Of a DNA stretch of 64,000 nucleotides, positions 54,580-63,786 are shown in pieces. Made by a program: the position numbers and the translations under genes. This DNA is from JACCYQ01 sp036675565. Lineage in GTDB: Bacteria; Bacteroidota; Bacteroidia; Chitinophagales; Chitinophagaceae. Location of the stretch: contig JAKFER010000227.1 in the NCBI GenBank assembly GCA_036675565.1, positions 1 to 64,000 of the forward strand, written 5' to 3'. The notes beneath the pieces were generated by a model. It was given only the letters and a program-made list of their open reading frames with translations. It had not been told where the DNA came from and did not search any database. Positions within the stretch are counted from its first letter, which is position 1. The number at the start of each line of letters is the position of its first letter.

Positions 54580-55026
54580 ATGGATGTAACAATAAGAGCA
54601 GCAAACGAAATGGATTTTCCTGCCATATTTACATTGATCAAAGAATTTTCCATTTTCCAGGGCACCCCGGAAAAAGTATCCATTACTGCAGACCAGATGG
54701 TGGAAAATAAAGATCTTTTTAAGTGCCTGGTGGTTGAAACAACGGATAAACATGTTATAGGATTTGCCAGTTTCTTTTTTGCTTATTATTCATGGTCCGG
54801 GAAAGCCTTATACCTCGATGATCTTTATATAATGGAATCGTTTAGAAAGCAAGCAATCGGTAAAAGACTTTTCCATGCGGTATTGGATCATGCAAAAAAT
54901 GAACATTGCAATAAAATGCGCTGGCTGGTTTCAAAATGGAATACAAATGCCATTGGCTTTTATAAAAGCATCGGAGCAAATATTGATGAAACTGATCTTA
55001 CCTGTGATTTGACTTTTCAAGATTGA
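54580..55026 (+). CDS. GNAT family N-acetyltransferase (spermidine/spermine acetyltransferase-like)
   Basis: A 148-residue cytoplasmic GNAT enzyme. It starts VTIRAANEMDFPAIFTLIKEF. The conserved motif A is YLDDLYIMESFRKQAIGKRLF, with acetyl-CoA loop RKQAIGK slightly off the usual Q/RxxGxG. The C-terminal WNTNAIGFYKSIGA matches diamine acetyltransferases. Substrate could be a polyamine or amino acid. A second GNAT gene follows after 38 nt. Confidence 0.88.
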   Translation: MDVTIRAANEMDFPAIFTLIKEFSIFQGTPEKVSITADQMVENKDLFKCLVVETTDKHVIGFASFFFAYYSWSGKALYLDDLYIMESFRKQAIGKRLFHAVLDHAKNEHCNKMRWLVSKWNTNAIGFYKSIGANIDETDLTCDLTFQD

Positions 55027-55064
55027 TAAACAACGCATTCATTTTGGCTCAATATGGTAATAAC

Positions 55065-55634
55065 ATGATTACTTATAAACGGTCCACAACCGACACGGAA
55101 CTTGCCGCAATACTGGCTTTACAAAAGATTAACCTGAAAGAAAATATTACAGGGAATGAAATGGAAAGCCAGGGTTTTCTTACCGTTTCTCACACGTTAG
55201 CAGATTTACAGGCATTAAATAATTATGAAAAACATTTGATTATTAAAGATGATGAAAAAGTAGTTGGTTATTTGCTTGCCATGACAAAACATTCAAAGCA
55301 TGATATTCCCATATTAATTCCCATGTTTGAAATTTTTGATAAAATAAGTTTCATAGGGAAACTCATTTCAGCATACAATTATATTGTTATAGGACAGGTT
55401 TGTATTGATAAAAACTACCGGGGACAGGGTATTCTGAATCATGCATATCATGCATATAAAAAATATTTTTCAGAGAAATATGATTTTGCTATTACTGAAA
55501 TATCAACAAGCAATACCCGGTCATTACATGCGCACAAAAAGCTTGGATTCAATGAAATATACACGTATACCGATTCCAATCAAATGGAATGGAGTGTTGT
55601 TATCTGGAATTGGGATTCAATACAAATCCTTTAA
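55065..55634 (+). CDS. GNAT family N-acetyltransferase
   Basis: A 189-residue GNAT protein, distinct from the preceding one. The start MITYKRSTTDTELAAIL is preferred; an upstream in-frame Met at 55023 would overlap the previous stop codon. The acetyl-CoA motif is QVCIDKNYRGQGILNHAY (RGQG present), and the C-terminus STSNTRSLHAHKKLGFNEIY is typical of the fold. Substrate unknown. It converges with the T9SS-sorted protein gene, with a 35-nt gap. Confidence 0.86.
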   Translation: MITYKRSTTDTELAAILALQKINLKENITGNEMESQGFLTVSHTLADLQALNNYEKHLIIKDDEKVVGYLLAMTKHSKHDIPILIPMFEIFDKISFIGKLISAYNYIVIGQVCIDKNYRGQGILNHAYHAYKKYFSEKYDFAITEISTSNTRSLHAHKKLGFNEIYTYTDSNQMEWSVVIWNWDSIQIL

Positions 55635-55669
55635 AACTTCAGGATTTCTATTAAAAAAATTAATCAGAA

Positions 55670-56665
55670 CTAACGGATCATGATTGATTTAATAAAACGT
55701 TCATTATCTCCTTCATACAATAAATTATACAGCCCTTTCGGCAAGTGTGAAATATCAATGCTTGTTTTGAGGCCGGTAAATGTTGTTTCATAAACGATTT
55801 TGCCTGATGTGTTTGCCAAACTGATATGACCTTTTTGAACTGGTTTATCAGAAATTATTTCAAACACAGAATGAACCGGGTTTGGAAATACTTTAATGGA
55901 CTTTGTTTGATGATCTACATTTACAATAACGGTTTTTGAATATTGCAACATACCGTTTGCATCCTGAAATTTCAGCCTGTATGTGTACACACCATTTACT
56001 ACTAAATTATGGTCCTCGAAACTTTTTGAATGCATCTCTCCCGCCCTTTCTGATAATGTAAATGTTTGAATCACTTTCCAGTCTTCTGCATTAAATTTTC
56101 TTTCCAAATCATAACTACCCGAACTGGCATCCTGCAACATGGTCCATTGCAAAAGCAGGTTTTTATTCTTTATTTCTTGCGAAAAACCGACCAGCTTAAC
56201 AGGCAATACAATCAGTTCAATAAAACCATAAGGTGATTCCCCGGTGGAAGCATTTGCAAATAAAGGTCCGGACATATTACCATCTATCTGGCCGTTAAAT
56301 TTTGTTTTACCATTAATAACAATTCGCTCTGATCCACTACCATGCGTATTTATGGAACCTCCGTTAAATAAATAGACTTCAGATTCATCCAGGAGGTCAA
56401 TTTTACCAGAAGGATCAAAATCGAGTGTGCCATATACATAAATAACGAGACGAGGTTTACCACTATTATAAATATTTCCATTTACAGACAATGTAAAAGA
56501 TGCTGGAATTATTATGGTATCTCCGTTTGCAGGTACACCTGTGGGCAGCCAGTTAGAAGCTACAGACCAACCATTATTAGCATTTGAAACTGGTGTTTTA
56601 ACTCTTGAAAAAGCTGCGTTAGATAAAATACAGCCTATTAAAAGCAGGCATAAAATTCTTATCAT
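55670..56665 (-). CDS. Secreted protein with type IX secretion sorting domain
   Basis: A 331-residue exported protein: signal peptide (1-20, ending NAAFS), a beta-helix-like region (about 25-150) with NNGWSVASNWLPTGVP and repeated short strands (VIYVYGTLDFDPSGKIDLLD), then an Ig/Fn3-like segment (about 170-250), and a C-terminal type A sorting domain (about 258-331: KVFPNPVHSVFEI, SGKIVYETTF, LPKGLYNLLY, KSIMIR). The sorting domain shows that it is cleaved and displayed on or released from the cell surface by T9SS. The ligand or enzyme activity, if any, is not apparent. Confidence 0.85.
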   Translation of the reverse strand: MIRILCLLLIGCILSNAAFSRVKTPVSNANNGWSVASNWLPTGVPANGDTIIIPASFTLSVNGNIYNSGKPRLVIYVYGTLDFDPSGKIDLLDESEVYLFNGGSINTHGSGSERIVINGKTKFNGQIDGNMSGPLFANASTGESPYGFIELIVLPVKLVGFSQEIKNKNLLLQWTMLQDASSGSYDLERKFNAEDWKVIQTFTLSERAGEMHSKSFEDHNLVVNGVYTYRLKFQDANGMLQYSKTVIVNVDHQTKSIKVFPNPVHSVFEIISDKPVQKGHISLANTSGKIVYETTFTGLKTSIDISHLPKGLYNLLYEGDNERFIKSIMIR

Positions 56666-56837
56666 AAGGATTATGTTGGATTATATCTTCATAAGGCAAG
56701 CCTTAGCGCAACAAGATAATATTTAATTGTCTGCAATCAAAGTATCTCTAAAAATTGGATACTAATCTTAAGATTAGTAATAAGAAAATAAATTTGAAGC
56801 TTCTGTAAAACAAGTAAATATACAATGTCAAAAAAAA

Positions 56838-57209
56838 TCAATTATGCTCTTCAAACAAGTTCCAATATTTCTCAAATTCACTTTTAGAAATATCAACGGT
56901 CAAAAAATGATGTCTAAAATCTTCAATGACCAGGTTATTGTCAGTCCAATAACCATAATTCTTTTTCCATGGCATTATCATGATGGGCTCATTTAATTCG
57001 TTCAATCCTATTTCCCTGTTGGGATAATAACTGTCGGCCTCAAATTCAATTAACCAGGACCTGACTTCTCCAATTTTACTTTCAAAATCCGGGTTGGCTA
57101 CAGGAATGTCTGTCTCCAAACTGGCTCCGGTTATTAATTGACCAATATTTTCAGGAGTTTTTTGAATGCCGGATTTAGTGCATATACATTTTATATAGGA
57201 GTTGCTCAT
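56838..57209 (-). CDS. Hypothetical protein
   Basis: A 123-residue soluble protein, not recognised. It has no signal peptide. The N-terminus has two cysteines (YIKCICTKSGIQ); the middle and C-terminus are rich in Trp and acidic residues (SWLIEFEADSYYPNREIGL, YGYWTDNNLVIEDF, FEKYWNLFEEHN). It stands alone between a T9SS protein and a SnoaL-like gene. It is called real because of amino-acid composition and lack of a better overlapping frame. Confidence 0.6.
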   Translation of the reverse strand: MSNSYIKCICTKSGIQKTPENIGQLITGASLETDIPVANPDFESKIGEVRSWLIEFEADSYYPNREIGLNELNEPIMIMPWKKNYGYWTDNNLVIEDFRHHFLTVDISKSEFEKYWNLFEEHN

Positions 57210-57335
57210 AGTTTTAATGCAAAGTTGAAATACGTTTTAGCGTAAAGTACGCTAACTGGCATTGGAAAAATAATATTAGATGATATTACTACAGAGAAGT
57301 TTTTTATATTTTAAAGATTATTTGTATAAACCAAG

Positions 57336-57359
57336 AAACCCCGGTAATGGCCGGGGTTT
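57336..57359. terminator. Hairpin downstream of the SnoaL-like gene
   Basis: Perfect 9-bp stem AAACCCCGG / CCGGGGTTT with a 6-nt loop, about 20 nt beyond the stop of the minus-strand gene at 57379. The T-run on that strand is short (TTT), so termination is likely but not textbook. Confidence 0.65.
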
Positions 57360-57378
57360 AAATTCGTACATTCAAAAT

Positions 57379-57930
57379 TTACTTCTTTGTTGTATCAACA
57401 GAAGGGTTTGCCCCGCTCATGCTGCCCATTATCTCATTATGATCCTGCTGGCTCATAAATCCCCAATGTTCTGTTACCATACCATTCTTCAATTTAACTA
57501 CATCCACCATGGTATCGTCCATGTCCATCCCCACCGGCATGCCCCAGGGATTTTCTTTTGATGTACCGGTCATTCTTACCAATGCAAAATGATAGTTGCC
57601 ATCCGCTGAAGTGGCATCGGAAATATGTTCCACTTTCAGACCATCAAAGTAGTTATGGATCTGGCTGATAAAATGTTTTACACTATCACTGCCTACAATG
57701 TCATTTCCATTTGCACCTCCATTATGGTCGATGACATTTTTATCAAGTACGCTATCGAGTTTACTCACATCGCCAGTTTCAATGGCGCGGTAAATTTCAC
57801 GGCTGTTTTCGGTGTTACTTCGGGCTACATCCATATGATCGCTTTCACCGGGGGAGGCAGACATATCTGTACGTTCATCGCAAGAAATCAGCAGGGCTGC
57901 TGTTGTCATCATCAATAATAAATGTTTCAT
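57379..57930 (-). CDS. SnoaL/NTF2-like lipoprotein
   Basis: A 183-residue exported protein with lipoprotein signal ending LLISC (Cys17) and an NTF2/SnoaL-like domain (about 42-165): IYRAIETGDVSKLDSVLDKNVIDH, then GSDSVKHFISQIHNYF, KVEHISDATSADGNYHFALVRM and VVKLKNGMVTEHWGFM. Family members bind small hydrophobic ligands or act as polyketide-type cyclases. A specific role is unknown. Confidence 0.82.
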   Translation of the reverse strand: MKHLLLMMTTAALLISCDERTDMSASPGESDHMDVARSNTENSREIYRAIETGDVSKLDSVLDKNVIDHNGGANGNDIVGSDSVKHFISQIHNYFDGLKVEHISDATSADGNYHFALVRMTGTSKENPWGMPVGMDMDDTMVDVVKLKNGMVTEHWGFMSQQDHNEIMGSMSGANPSVDTTKK

Positions 57931-58171
57931 AATCGTTGGTTTATGTGGAGAATAATAAATACGACAATTAAAACTGACGTTTCCTGCAGCGTAACGAGTT
58001 AGTTCTTCGTGGTTATGAATTTAATTTTTGTTAGCGACCTGAAAAAAATTAAGTCATAAATATCCTTGAACTTTGTGAAAATAAAAAGATGCATTTGCCT
58101 GTAACCTTTCTTTGGTTCCCCTACTCTATTTTATTACCAGGCACTTAAATGTTCAGATCAAATTATCAATC

Positions 58172-58867
58172 ATGCAAAACATACTTGAACAATCGAAACT
58201 TGCAACAGATGAATTCTTAATCGACAAGATATTAAGCGGCGAACTTTCCTGGCTTGAAATTCTGATCAGGAGATATAATACAGTTTTATACAGAATTGCC
58301 CGGGGATATGGTTTTAATCACCAGGATGCAGAAGACCTGATGCAGGACGTTCACGTTATCGCATATACAAAACTTGCCACATTTGAAGGACGGGCATCCT
58401 ATAAAACCTGGATTTCCAGGATCATGATCCATAAATGTCTTTACAAATTAAAGTACGGATATTATAAAAATGAATTACCGACCGAACAAATTCATGAAAT
58501 TAATAGCCAACCAATGAATGTAACAACAAACGAAAACCAAACTGAACATGCTTTGTCTAATCGTGAACTTACAGTCGTTTTAGAAAAAAGTATTCAAAAC
58601 ATTCCCGGCATATACCGCACGGTATTTATTCTAAGAGAAGTAGAAGGATTTTCTGTTGCTGAAACTTCAGAACTGCTGGAAATAACAACTACCAATGTAA
58701 AAGTCCGGCTAAACAGGGCAAAGACCTTATTGCAAAAAGAAATAGAACAGTTTTATTCAAGAAGTGATGTCTATTCCTTTAACCTGGTCTATTGTGACCG
58801 GATCGTAAACAGGATATTCGAAAAGATTCATGCCATCCATAACGGTGACCAGTTACCGGATAATTAA
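58172..58867 (+). CDS. RNA polymerase ECF-type sigma factor
   Basis: A 231-residue sigma-70 family protein. The ATG at 58172 is preferred over an upstream TTG. Sigma region 2 (about 25-95) has RYNTVLYRIARGYGFNHQDAEDLMQDVHVIAY in overlapping parts and the TFEGRASYKTWISRI block. Region 4 (about 145-205) has YRTVFILREVEGFSVAETSELL and TTTNVKVRLNRAKTLL. A 30-residue tail follows. No anti-sigma gene is beside it; the DoxX-like membrane gene 74 nt downstream is the only candidate partner. Confidence 0.92.
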   Translation: MQNILEQSKLATDEFLIDKILSGELSWLEILIRRYNTVLYRIARGYGFNHQDAEDLMQDVHVIAYTKLATFEGRASYKTWISRIMIHKCLYKLKYGYYKNELPTEQIHEINSQPMNVTTNENQTEHALSNRELTVVLEKSIQNIPGIYRTVFILREVEGFSVAETSELLEITTTNVKVRLNRAKTLLQKEIEQFYSRSDVYSFNLVYCDRIVNRIFEKIHAIHNGDQLPDN

Positions 58868-58941
58868 AAAATTAGAAAAGAAAACCCCAGCCATTTGTAA
58901 CCAAAAAGAAATTAGTTACTCTATTAATAAAAACAACTGAT

Positions 58942-59358
58942 ATGGATATCACAACAACACATGCAAAGGGTCATGCTCATCATGAAACTTTGACAAACTC
59001 AGAAAAAGCAGCTTCCATTTTAAAGTGGACTTACGGGCTGGTACCAATCGTTGCCGGAGCGGATAAATTCATGCATTTGCTAACAGACTGGGATAAATAT
59101 CTAGCCCCTGTCATTGCAAATATGCTTCCACTCTCAACAGGAAGTTTTATGAGCATTGTCGGTATCATAGAAATCATTGCCGGTGTGCTTGTCCTGGTCA
59201 AACCCAGAATCGGGAGCCTGGTGGTTGCAATTTGGTTGATTGGTATTGCCATTAATCTTTTGTTAACCGGTCAATATTTTGATGTAGCTGTTCGAGATGC
59301 AGTTATGGCTATCGGTGCTTTTTCGCTTTTTATACTGAGTATTAAACCAAACGATTAG
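58942..59358 (+). CDS. DoxX-like small membrane protein
   Basis: A 138-residue inner-membrane protein with four hydrophobic helices (about 28-46, 65-87, 92-110, 117-133) and a histidine-rich N-terminus (HAKGHAHHE). Its size and topology resemble DoxX/DoxD-like proteins: WTYGLVPIVAGADKFMHLL opens the first helix. Function unknown. Probably co-transcribed with the ECF sigma gene. Confidence 0.7.
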   Translation: MDITTTHAKGHAHHETLTNSEKAASILKWTYGLVPIVAGADKFMHLLTDWDKYLAPVIANMLPLSTGSFMSIVGIIEIIAGVLVLVKPRIGSLVVAIWLIGIAINLLLTGQYFDVAVRDAVMAIGAFSLFILSIKPND

Positions 59359-59700
59359 CATAAATAATGGAATGATCTAACTGCTATTAAACATTATTCA
59401 TAGAACCGTTTCTGTCAATCAGGAATCATCCACTTTTTTTGCCTTAAAAATGTTACGGGTCTAATTGTAAATGAAATAAAACTTTATATTTGGTTGCGCA
59501 GCAAAAATAATCCTGCACCAACAAGAGTTTAAAGCATGCATTAATACAAGTTCATCAGAAATTCCACGCATCCTATACCTGCACCACGCAGTTCATCAAG
59601 TATTTACTACAGGTCATCAGAACTTTTAAACCCCTGCTGATTATTAGTGTTCTTTTGGATAGCCATTACAAGATCTATTCACAAACCTAAAATCAGTAAC
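59359..59700 (+). promoter_or_regulatory. Intergenic region with a consensus promoter and long leader
   Basis: 342 nt before the small exported protein gene. A perfect -7 box TATATTTG lies at 59485-59492, with a TTG 17 nt upstream (59465-59467). A start near 59498 would give a leader of about 200 nt. No riboswitch-like structure was recognised. Confidence 0.5.
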
Positions 59701-60162
59701 ATGAAAAAGTTTATTTCATTCTCCCTGGCCGGCATTGCTTTTTGTACCATCCTGTTTGCATTCACCCGCCCAATGGGAGCGCACAGTGTACAGGTTTACC
59801 TCGATAAAAAGATGGTCGTCGATCAGCATCTTGATTTCAAGGGTAATGCTCCGAAAGTAAAACTGGCTCCAACTGAAAAGTACAACCAGCTTATTGTGAA
59901 ATACGATGAATGCGGCAGAACGGTGACCGGCAGAAAAATTACAGTGAAAGACGAGGACAACAAAGTTTTAAAAGCCTGGTACTTTAAAGGCTCCGCTACA
60001 GGCTTTGCGCAACCCATGGAATTCCAGTTCAAAGACATCATGGCACTGAAGAAAAATGGAAACAACACTCTGAAGTTATATTATTCATCCAATGATTTCC
60101 CGGAGGGTCAGCATGTAACATCCCTGGTTTTTGGTGGGAATGCCATAACAGCTTCCAGGTAA
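59701..60162 (+). CDS. Exported small protein of unknown function
   Basis: A 153-residue protein. The start MKKFISFSLAGIAFCTILFAF gives a clean signal peptide, so the upstream in-frame extension (from 59647) is rejected. The mature part is beta-rich: VQVYLDKKMVVDQHLDFKG, LIVKYDECGRTVTGRKITVKD, and NTLKLYYSSNDFPEGQHVTS. No family recognised. It is convergent with the LytTR regulator, with a hairpin between the two. Confidence 0.8.
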   Translation: MKKFISFSLAGIAFCTILFAFTRPMGAHSVQVYLDKKMVVDQHLDFKGNAPKVKLAPTEKYNQLIVKYDECGRTVTGRKITVKDEDNKVLKAWYFKGSATGFAQPMEFQFKDIMALKKNGNNTLKLYYSSNDFPEGQHVTSLVFGGNAITASR

Positions 60163-60175
60163 TAAAAAATGCAGC

Positions 60176-60205
60176 GCCACCAGTCTTTTAAACCCGGCTG
60201 GTGGC
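60176..60205. terminator. Hairpin between convergent genes
   Basis: Perfect 8-bp stem GCCACCAG / CTGGTGGC with a 14-nt loop in the 52-nt gap between convergent genes. It could serve both strands, but T-runs are poor. Confidence 0.55.
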
Positions 60206-60214
60206 ACTGTTATA

Positions 60215-60928
60215 CTATCGTTTAAAAAGACGGTTACCCAAAATTTGCCTGACGATTTGCTCGTGCAAGACCCGGCTTATGGGAATGCGAACGTTGTCAA
60301 TGATAATTTCATCTTTTTCAATTGCCTTCACGTGGGGAACGGAAATAATAAAGGATTTATGCACTTTTAGAAACTGCTCTTTTGGTAATTGATTTTCCAG
60401 GCTTGTCAACGTGATGTAAGTAATTAACTTCCTTTCTCCCACATGAATAATGGCATAGTTTTGCAATCCTTCCACATAAGTAACATCCCCAAAAAAAACT
60501 TTTTCAAACTTACGGTCGCACCGGACGAAAAAATAATCCACTGCTACGCTGTTTTCAGCACGGGTTTTTAATTGAAAGTATTCAAGTGCTTTTTGCGAGG
60601 CTTTTAGAAACCTGTCGAAGCTTATGGGTTTTACAAGATAATCGATCACATCAAGCGTGTAACCTTCCAGTGCATAATCTGAATAGGCAGTGGTAATGAT
60701 GGTGAGCGGCGGATTCTTTAAAGTCTTCAGGAACTCTATCCCACTGAGTTTGGGCATATGAATATCGAGGTAGATCAGGTCGATCTTTTCCTGGTTCAGG
60801 TAACCCGCTGCCTTAAGCGCATTTTCGCACGAAGCCACACAATGCAGGAACTCAATTTCCTGGACATGCTCCTGCAGTCCTTTGCGTGCAACCGGTTCAT
60901 CATCGATTATGAGACAATTTAACTTCAT
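60215..60928 (-). CDS. LytTR family response regulator
   Basis: A 237-residue response regulator. The receiver (1-120) has IIDDEP, phosphoacceptor Asp55 in YLDIHMPKLSGIEF and VDYLVKPISFDRF. The LytTR DNA-binding domain (about 138-235) has FVRCDRKFEKVFFGDVTYVEGLQNY in two motifs and FLKVHKSFIISVPHVKAI. It lies 25 nt downstream of its sensor kinase gene. Confidence 0.93.
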   Translation of the reverse strand: MKLNCLIIDDEPVARKGLQEHVQEIEFLHCVASCENALKAAGYLNQEKIDLIYLDIHMPKLSGIEFLKTLKNPPLTIITTAYSDYALEGYTLDVIDYLVKPISFDRFLKASQKALEYFQLKTRAENSVAVDYFFVRCDRKFEKVFFGDVTYVEGLQNYAIIHVGERKLITYITLTSLENQLPKEQFLKVHKSFIISVPHVKAIEKDEIIIDNVRIPISRVLHEQIVRQILGNRLFKR

Positions 60929-60953
60929 GTGCCATTTTCAATTTATGATTGTT

Positions 60954-61973
60954 TCAATCAATACAGATGGCAAGGTTCACCTCGTAACTACCTGGTTTGT
61001 TGTTTACCATTAATTCATGGCGGTCCTTATATTGCAGTTCAAGCCTGCGTTGTACATTCTTCAAACCAATTCCCTTGTGATCGTTCATGGTCAACTTCGT
61101 TTCTTTGGTGTTAAATACGTTCAGTACAATTTTGTTTTCAACTTTATCGATTCGTATGCGTACTTCATTTTTTTGCGGGTGGTGCGATACATGCTTGAAT
61201 GCATTTTCAACGAAAGGGATGAACAGTAATGGCGCCATGCTGAATCCGCGAATATCTTGTCCAACTTCAAAGGAGATGGTGTAGTTTATATCTTTTCGCA
61301 TGCGTTGCAGCGCAATATAATTTTTTAAATATACGATCTCCTTTTCTACCGGGATCTCGGTTCCGTTACATTCATATAACTGGTAACGCAGCATTTCTGA
61401 AAAAGCAGAAAGTGATTCACGTGCTGATGTATTTTGTTTGTCGATCTGGAAATAGATGGTGTTGATTGAATTGAAAACAAAATGCGGGTTGATCTGTGCT
61501 TTCAGGTGTTCTAATTCGGAAGAAAGTTTTTCAACTTCCATTTGGCGGATAAGCTGTCGCTGAAAATACCATTCCTTACTCAGCTGCAGTGCAACATGAA
61601 AAGCCAGGTAAAAAAGTCCAATAGAAAAATTGTAATAACTATTATAAAATATGGAATTTTTACTGGCATCACCCAATACATAACCATTGAGGTAGACGTC
61701 ATGAGTATTTTTCAGCAGCGTATACAATCCAATAGAGATAAATAAAAGGAAGATATAAACTACTATTTTTTTTGTCCTGGCATATCTGGGAACTAATATC
61801 AACCAATTGAAATAAATCAATATTGCCAACAGCCCGTTGCGGGTTATAATTTCAAGGATAAATTGGTAAAGACCGGCTTCCCGGATTAAATCGACGCGGG
61901 TGAACATGTGAAACCCAATGGTAATGACCCAGAAAATGATATGATCCAATTTGTAGGTCCAGAAGCGGTTCAT
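60954..61973 (-). CDS. LytS-type sensor histidine kinase (His_kinase family)
   Basis: A 339-residue membrane kinase. Four hydrophobic helices (about 10-28, 42-62, 72-92, 110-132) form the sensor part. A short coiled coil leads to the His_kinase motif LKAQINPHFVFNSINTIYFQ with the phosphorylated His. A HATPase domain with LLFIPFVENAFKHV and HKGIGLKNVQRRLELQY ends the protein. It forms a two-component pair with the following LytTR regulator. The signal is unknown. Confidence 0.92.
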   Translation of the reverse strand: MNRFWTYKLDHIIFWVITIGFHMFTRVDLIREAGLYQFILEIITRNGLLAILIYFNWLILVPRYARTKKIVVYIFLLFISIGLYTLLKNTHDVYLNGYVLGDASKNSIFYNSYYNFSIGLFYLAFHVALQLSKEWYFQRQLIRQMEVEKLSSELEHLKAQINPHFVFNSINTIYFQIDKQNTSARESLSAFSEMLRYQLYECNGTEIPVEKEIVYLKNYIALQRMRKDINYTISFEVGQDIRGFSMAPLLFIPFVENAFKHVSHHPQKNEVRIRIDKVENKIVLNVFNTKETKLTMNDHKGIGLKNVQRRLELQYKDRHELMVNNKPGSYEVNLAICID

Positions 61974-62511
61974 ATATCAAATTAAGAATTTTCATTTGAT
62001 CACAAGCAAACAATAACTGTAGATGCGCATTCAAGGGAATAGAAAAATTAAAGAATTAACGTTAAGGCATTATATCAGAAATTTTTAATGCTGATTGCTT
62101 AAATTTTTTAAATTAAAGCGTAAACACTTTTACTGTTGATTTAAGTAATAAATTGATTATTAAAAACATGGATGGAATACAGGCAATTTTGCGTCTATTG
62201 TTGCCTGTTATATTCTGTTTATACTTGCAGGAAACCCTGCTTTAAAAGAATGAATACCACAAGCATTAAATTTTCCAGATTGTCTTAAAAACACTTCAGT
62301 GTTTTGCCATTTAAAACAATAACATCATGTGGTAATCCATTAATATATTTATACCCAACCATGAAAACGATGTACTGAAACAGGAAAAAATGACATTGAA
62401 ATAAATTTGTCCAGGCATCTCTTCATTCATATGCATGACCTTTCACCATTCATCCAAAATCTGGAGTGTAAAGTTTAGTGAAAATGTAAATTAGTATTTG
62501 AATTAGATGTT
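61974..62511. other. Long AT-rich intergenic region with a palindrome
   Basis: 538 nt between the LytS-type kinase gene and the divergent exported-protein genes. It contains a perfect palindrome AAAACACT-TC-AGTGTTTT at 62287-62304. No gene or RNA was recognised; only very short frames occur. It must hold both divergent promoters. Confidence 0.4.
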
Positions 62512-62949
62512 ATGAAAACATTTTTATTCATTTACCTTTTCCTGTATGTAGTAACACTAACCGCCCACCAGGGGCCATCTCCCAATCCGTCGGTTGACGT
62601 AATATTCAATAAAGCATTTCCAGATGCAACGAATGTAAAATGGTTCGAAAACAAAGATGGTTTCGTTGTTTACTTTACTATCAACCCGGTTCACTACCAA
62701 TTGAGCTTTAATCACGAAGCAGAGATTAAACAGGCAATCCGGTATTATAATGCAACGCATCTTCCACCCTATATATTAAGCAGGTTAGCCCAAAAATATC
62801 CAGGCCCCCAAATTATAAACGTCACTGAAATTCAGGATGCATCCAATACGAGTTATATGATCAGGCTGAAGGACAAGGAAAAAATCATAGAATTGAAATC
62901 AGATGCATCAGGAAAATTTGAAGTACACAAAATTTTAAATAAAGAATAA
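62512..62949 (+). CDS. Exported PepSY-like (BLIP-like) protein
   Basis: A 145-residue exported protein with signal peptide (1-19). The mature part has two related repeats of the PepSY-like/DUF2874 type common in Bacteroidota: FNKAFPDATNVKWFENKDGFVVYF and LAQKYPGPQIINVTEIQDASNTSYMIRL. These domains are thought to inhibit or bind other proteins. The next gene starts 1 nt after its stop. Confidence 0.75.
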   Translation: MKTFLFIYLFLYVVTLTAHQGPSPNPSVDVIFNKAFPDATNVKWFENKDGFVVYFTINPVHYQLSFNHEAEIKQAIRYYNATHLPPYILSRLAQKYPGPQIINVTEIQDASNTSYMIRLKDKEKIIELKSDASGKFEVHKILNKE

Positions 62950-62950
62950 G

Positions 62951-63403
62951 ATGTTCCGGCTGCTTTTACTTTTTTTGTATCTATTCCAAACTACGAATGC
63001 TGCAAGTCAGAACATGCTGTTGATTGACAAACAATTTAAAGATCCACCACAGCATGTTAATGAATTTCAGACAACCCAGTTTTTTAATAATAAGTTTCCC
63101 ATATATACAAACGAAATACAACTGGTTAAGCAAAATGCAGATGCATTGGCACGCATGCTGGACCGTTTTGATTTAAAACCCCTACAACAGGATACTTTAT
63201 TGGCGGGTCATTCGAAGTTTATTTTTTTTAACCAGCAATCCGGTTATGCTAATGAAATGACCGTTATCTTATCTACCAGCGTAAACAACATGGAGTTGAA
63301 TTTAACTTTAATCAGCCAGGAACACAATAAGCGAAATGCCCAATTAAAACTTCTCGGTCTGGTTGATTACCTTTCTTCGCAAATACTTACTGCAAGCAGG
63401 TAA
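62951..63403 (+). CDS. Exported protein of unknown function
   Basis: A 150-residue protein with a signal peptide (1-18, ending TTNAA). The mature part has no recognised motif; it is mostly polar with NEMTVILSTSVNNMELNLTLIS and a C-terminal helix LKLLGLVDYLSSQIL. It starts 1 nt after the stop of the PepSY-like gene, so the two are co-translated and probably work together. A strong terminator follows. Confidence 0.72.
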   Translation: MFRLLLLFLYLFQTTNAASQNMLLIDKQFKDPPQHVNEFQTTQFFNNKFPIYTNEIQLVKQNADALARMLDRFDLKPLQQDTLLAGHSKFIFFNQQSGYANEMTVILSTSVNNMELNLTLISQEHNKRNAQLKLLGLVDYLSSQILTASR

Positions 63404-63461
63404 TCAATACCGCACTAAAACCTGGCTTTTTTTGACTTTTTTTGACAATGTCATAAAAATA

Positions 63462-63496
63462 AAAAACCCCGCAAATTCAGTATTTGCGGGGCTTTT
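63462..63496 (+). terminator. Intrinsic terminator of the small exported-protein operon
   Basis: Perfect 10-bp stem CCCCGCAAAT / ATTTGCGGGG (63467-63491) with a 5-nt loop, flanked by an A-tract and CTTTT. It lies 60 nt after the second exported-protein gene. Confidence 0.9.
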
Positions 63497-63786
63497 GAGC
63501 GATTTGAATATTTTTGAGTAGCTAAATTAGTGATCCCGCTGGAAGCACATTGATTTGTTTAAATCAATTGATTTCTAAAAGATTAATTATTAATTAAATC
63601 TTCATTCGCTCTTATTACACTCTGTAAATTTTCTTCTTAACGAGCTGTCAATAATTGACAGTCAAATATATAAATAAATTCTTGCTTCAGTATGAATCCT
63701 TCATCTTTTTTTACTGCCGATGCCATTTTCTTTAAAGAAATTACTTTATCTTTTAGTCACATTTTTTCTCATGGATTACATTACAT

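Noticed and set aside
58112..58171. TTG-started 20-codon extension of the ECF sigma factor
   Set aside because: ATG at 58172 gives the usual sigma N-terminus; the extension looks like untranslated leader.
63497..63786. Intergenic region near the right end checked for tRNA or other RNA genes
   Set aside because: AT-rich without cloverleaf or conserved RNA features; nothing supportable seen.
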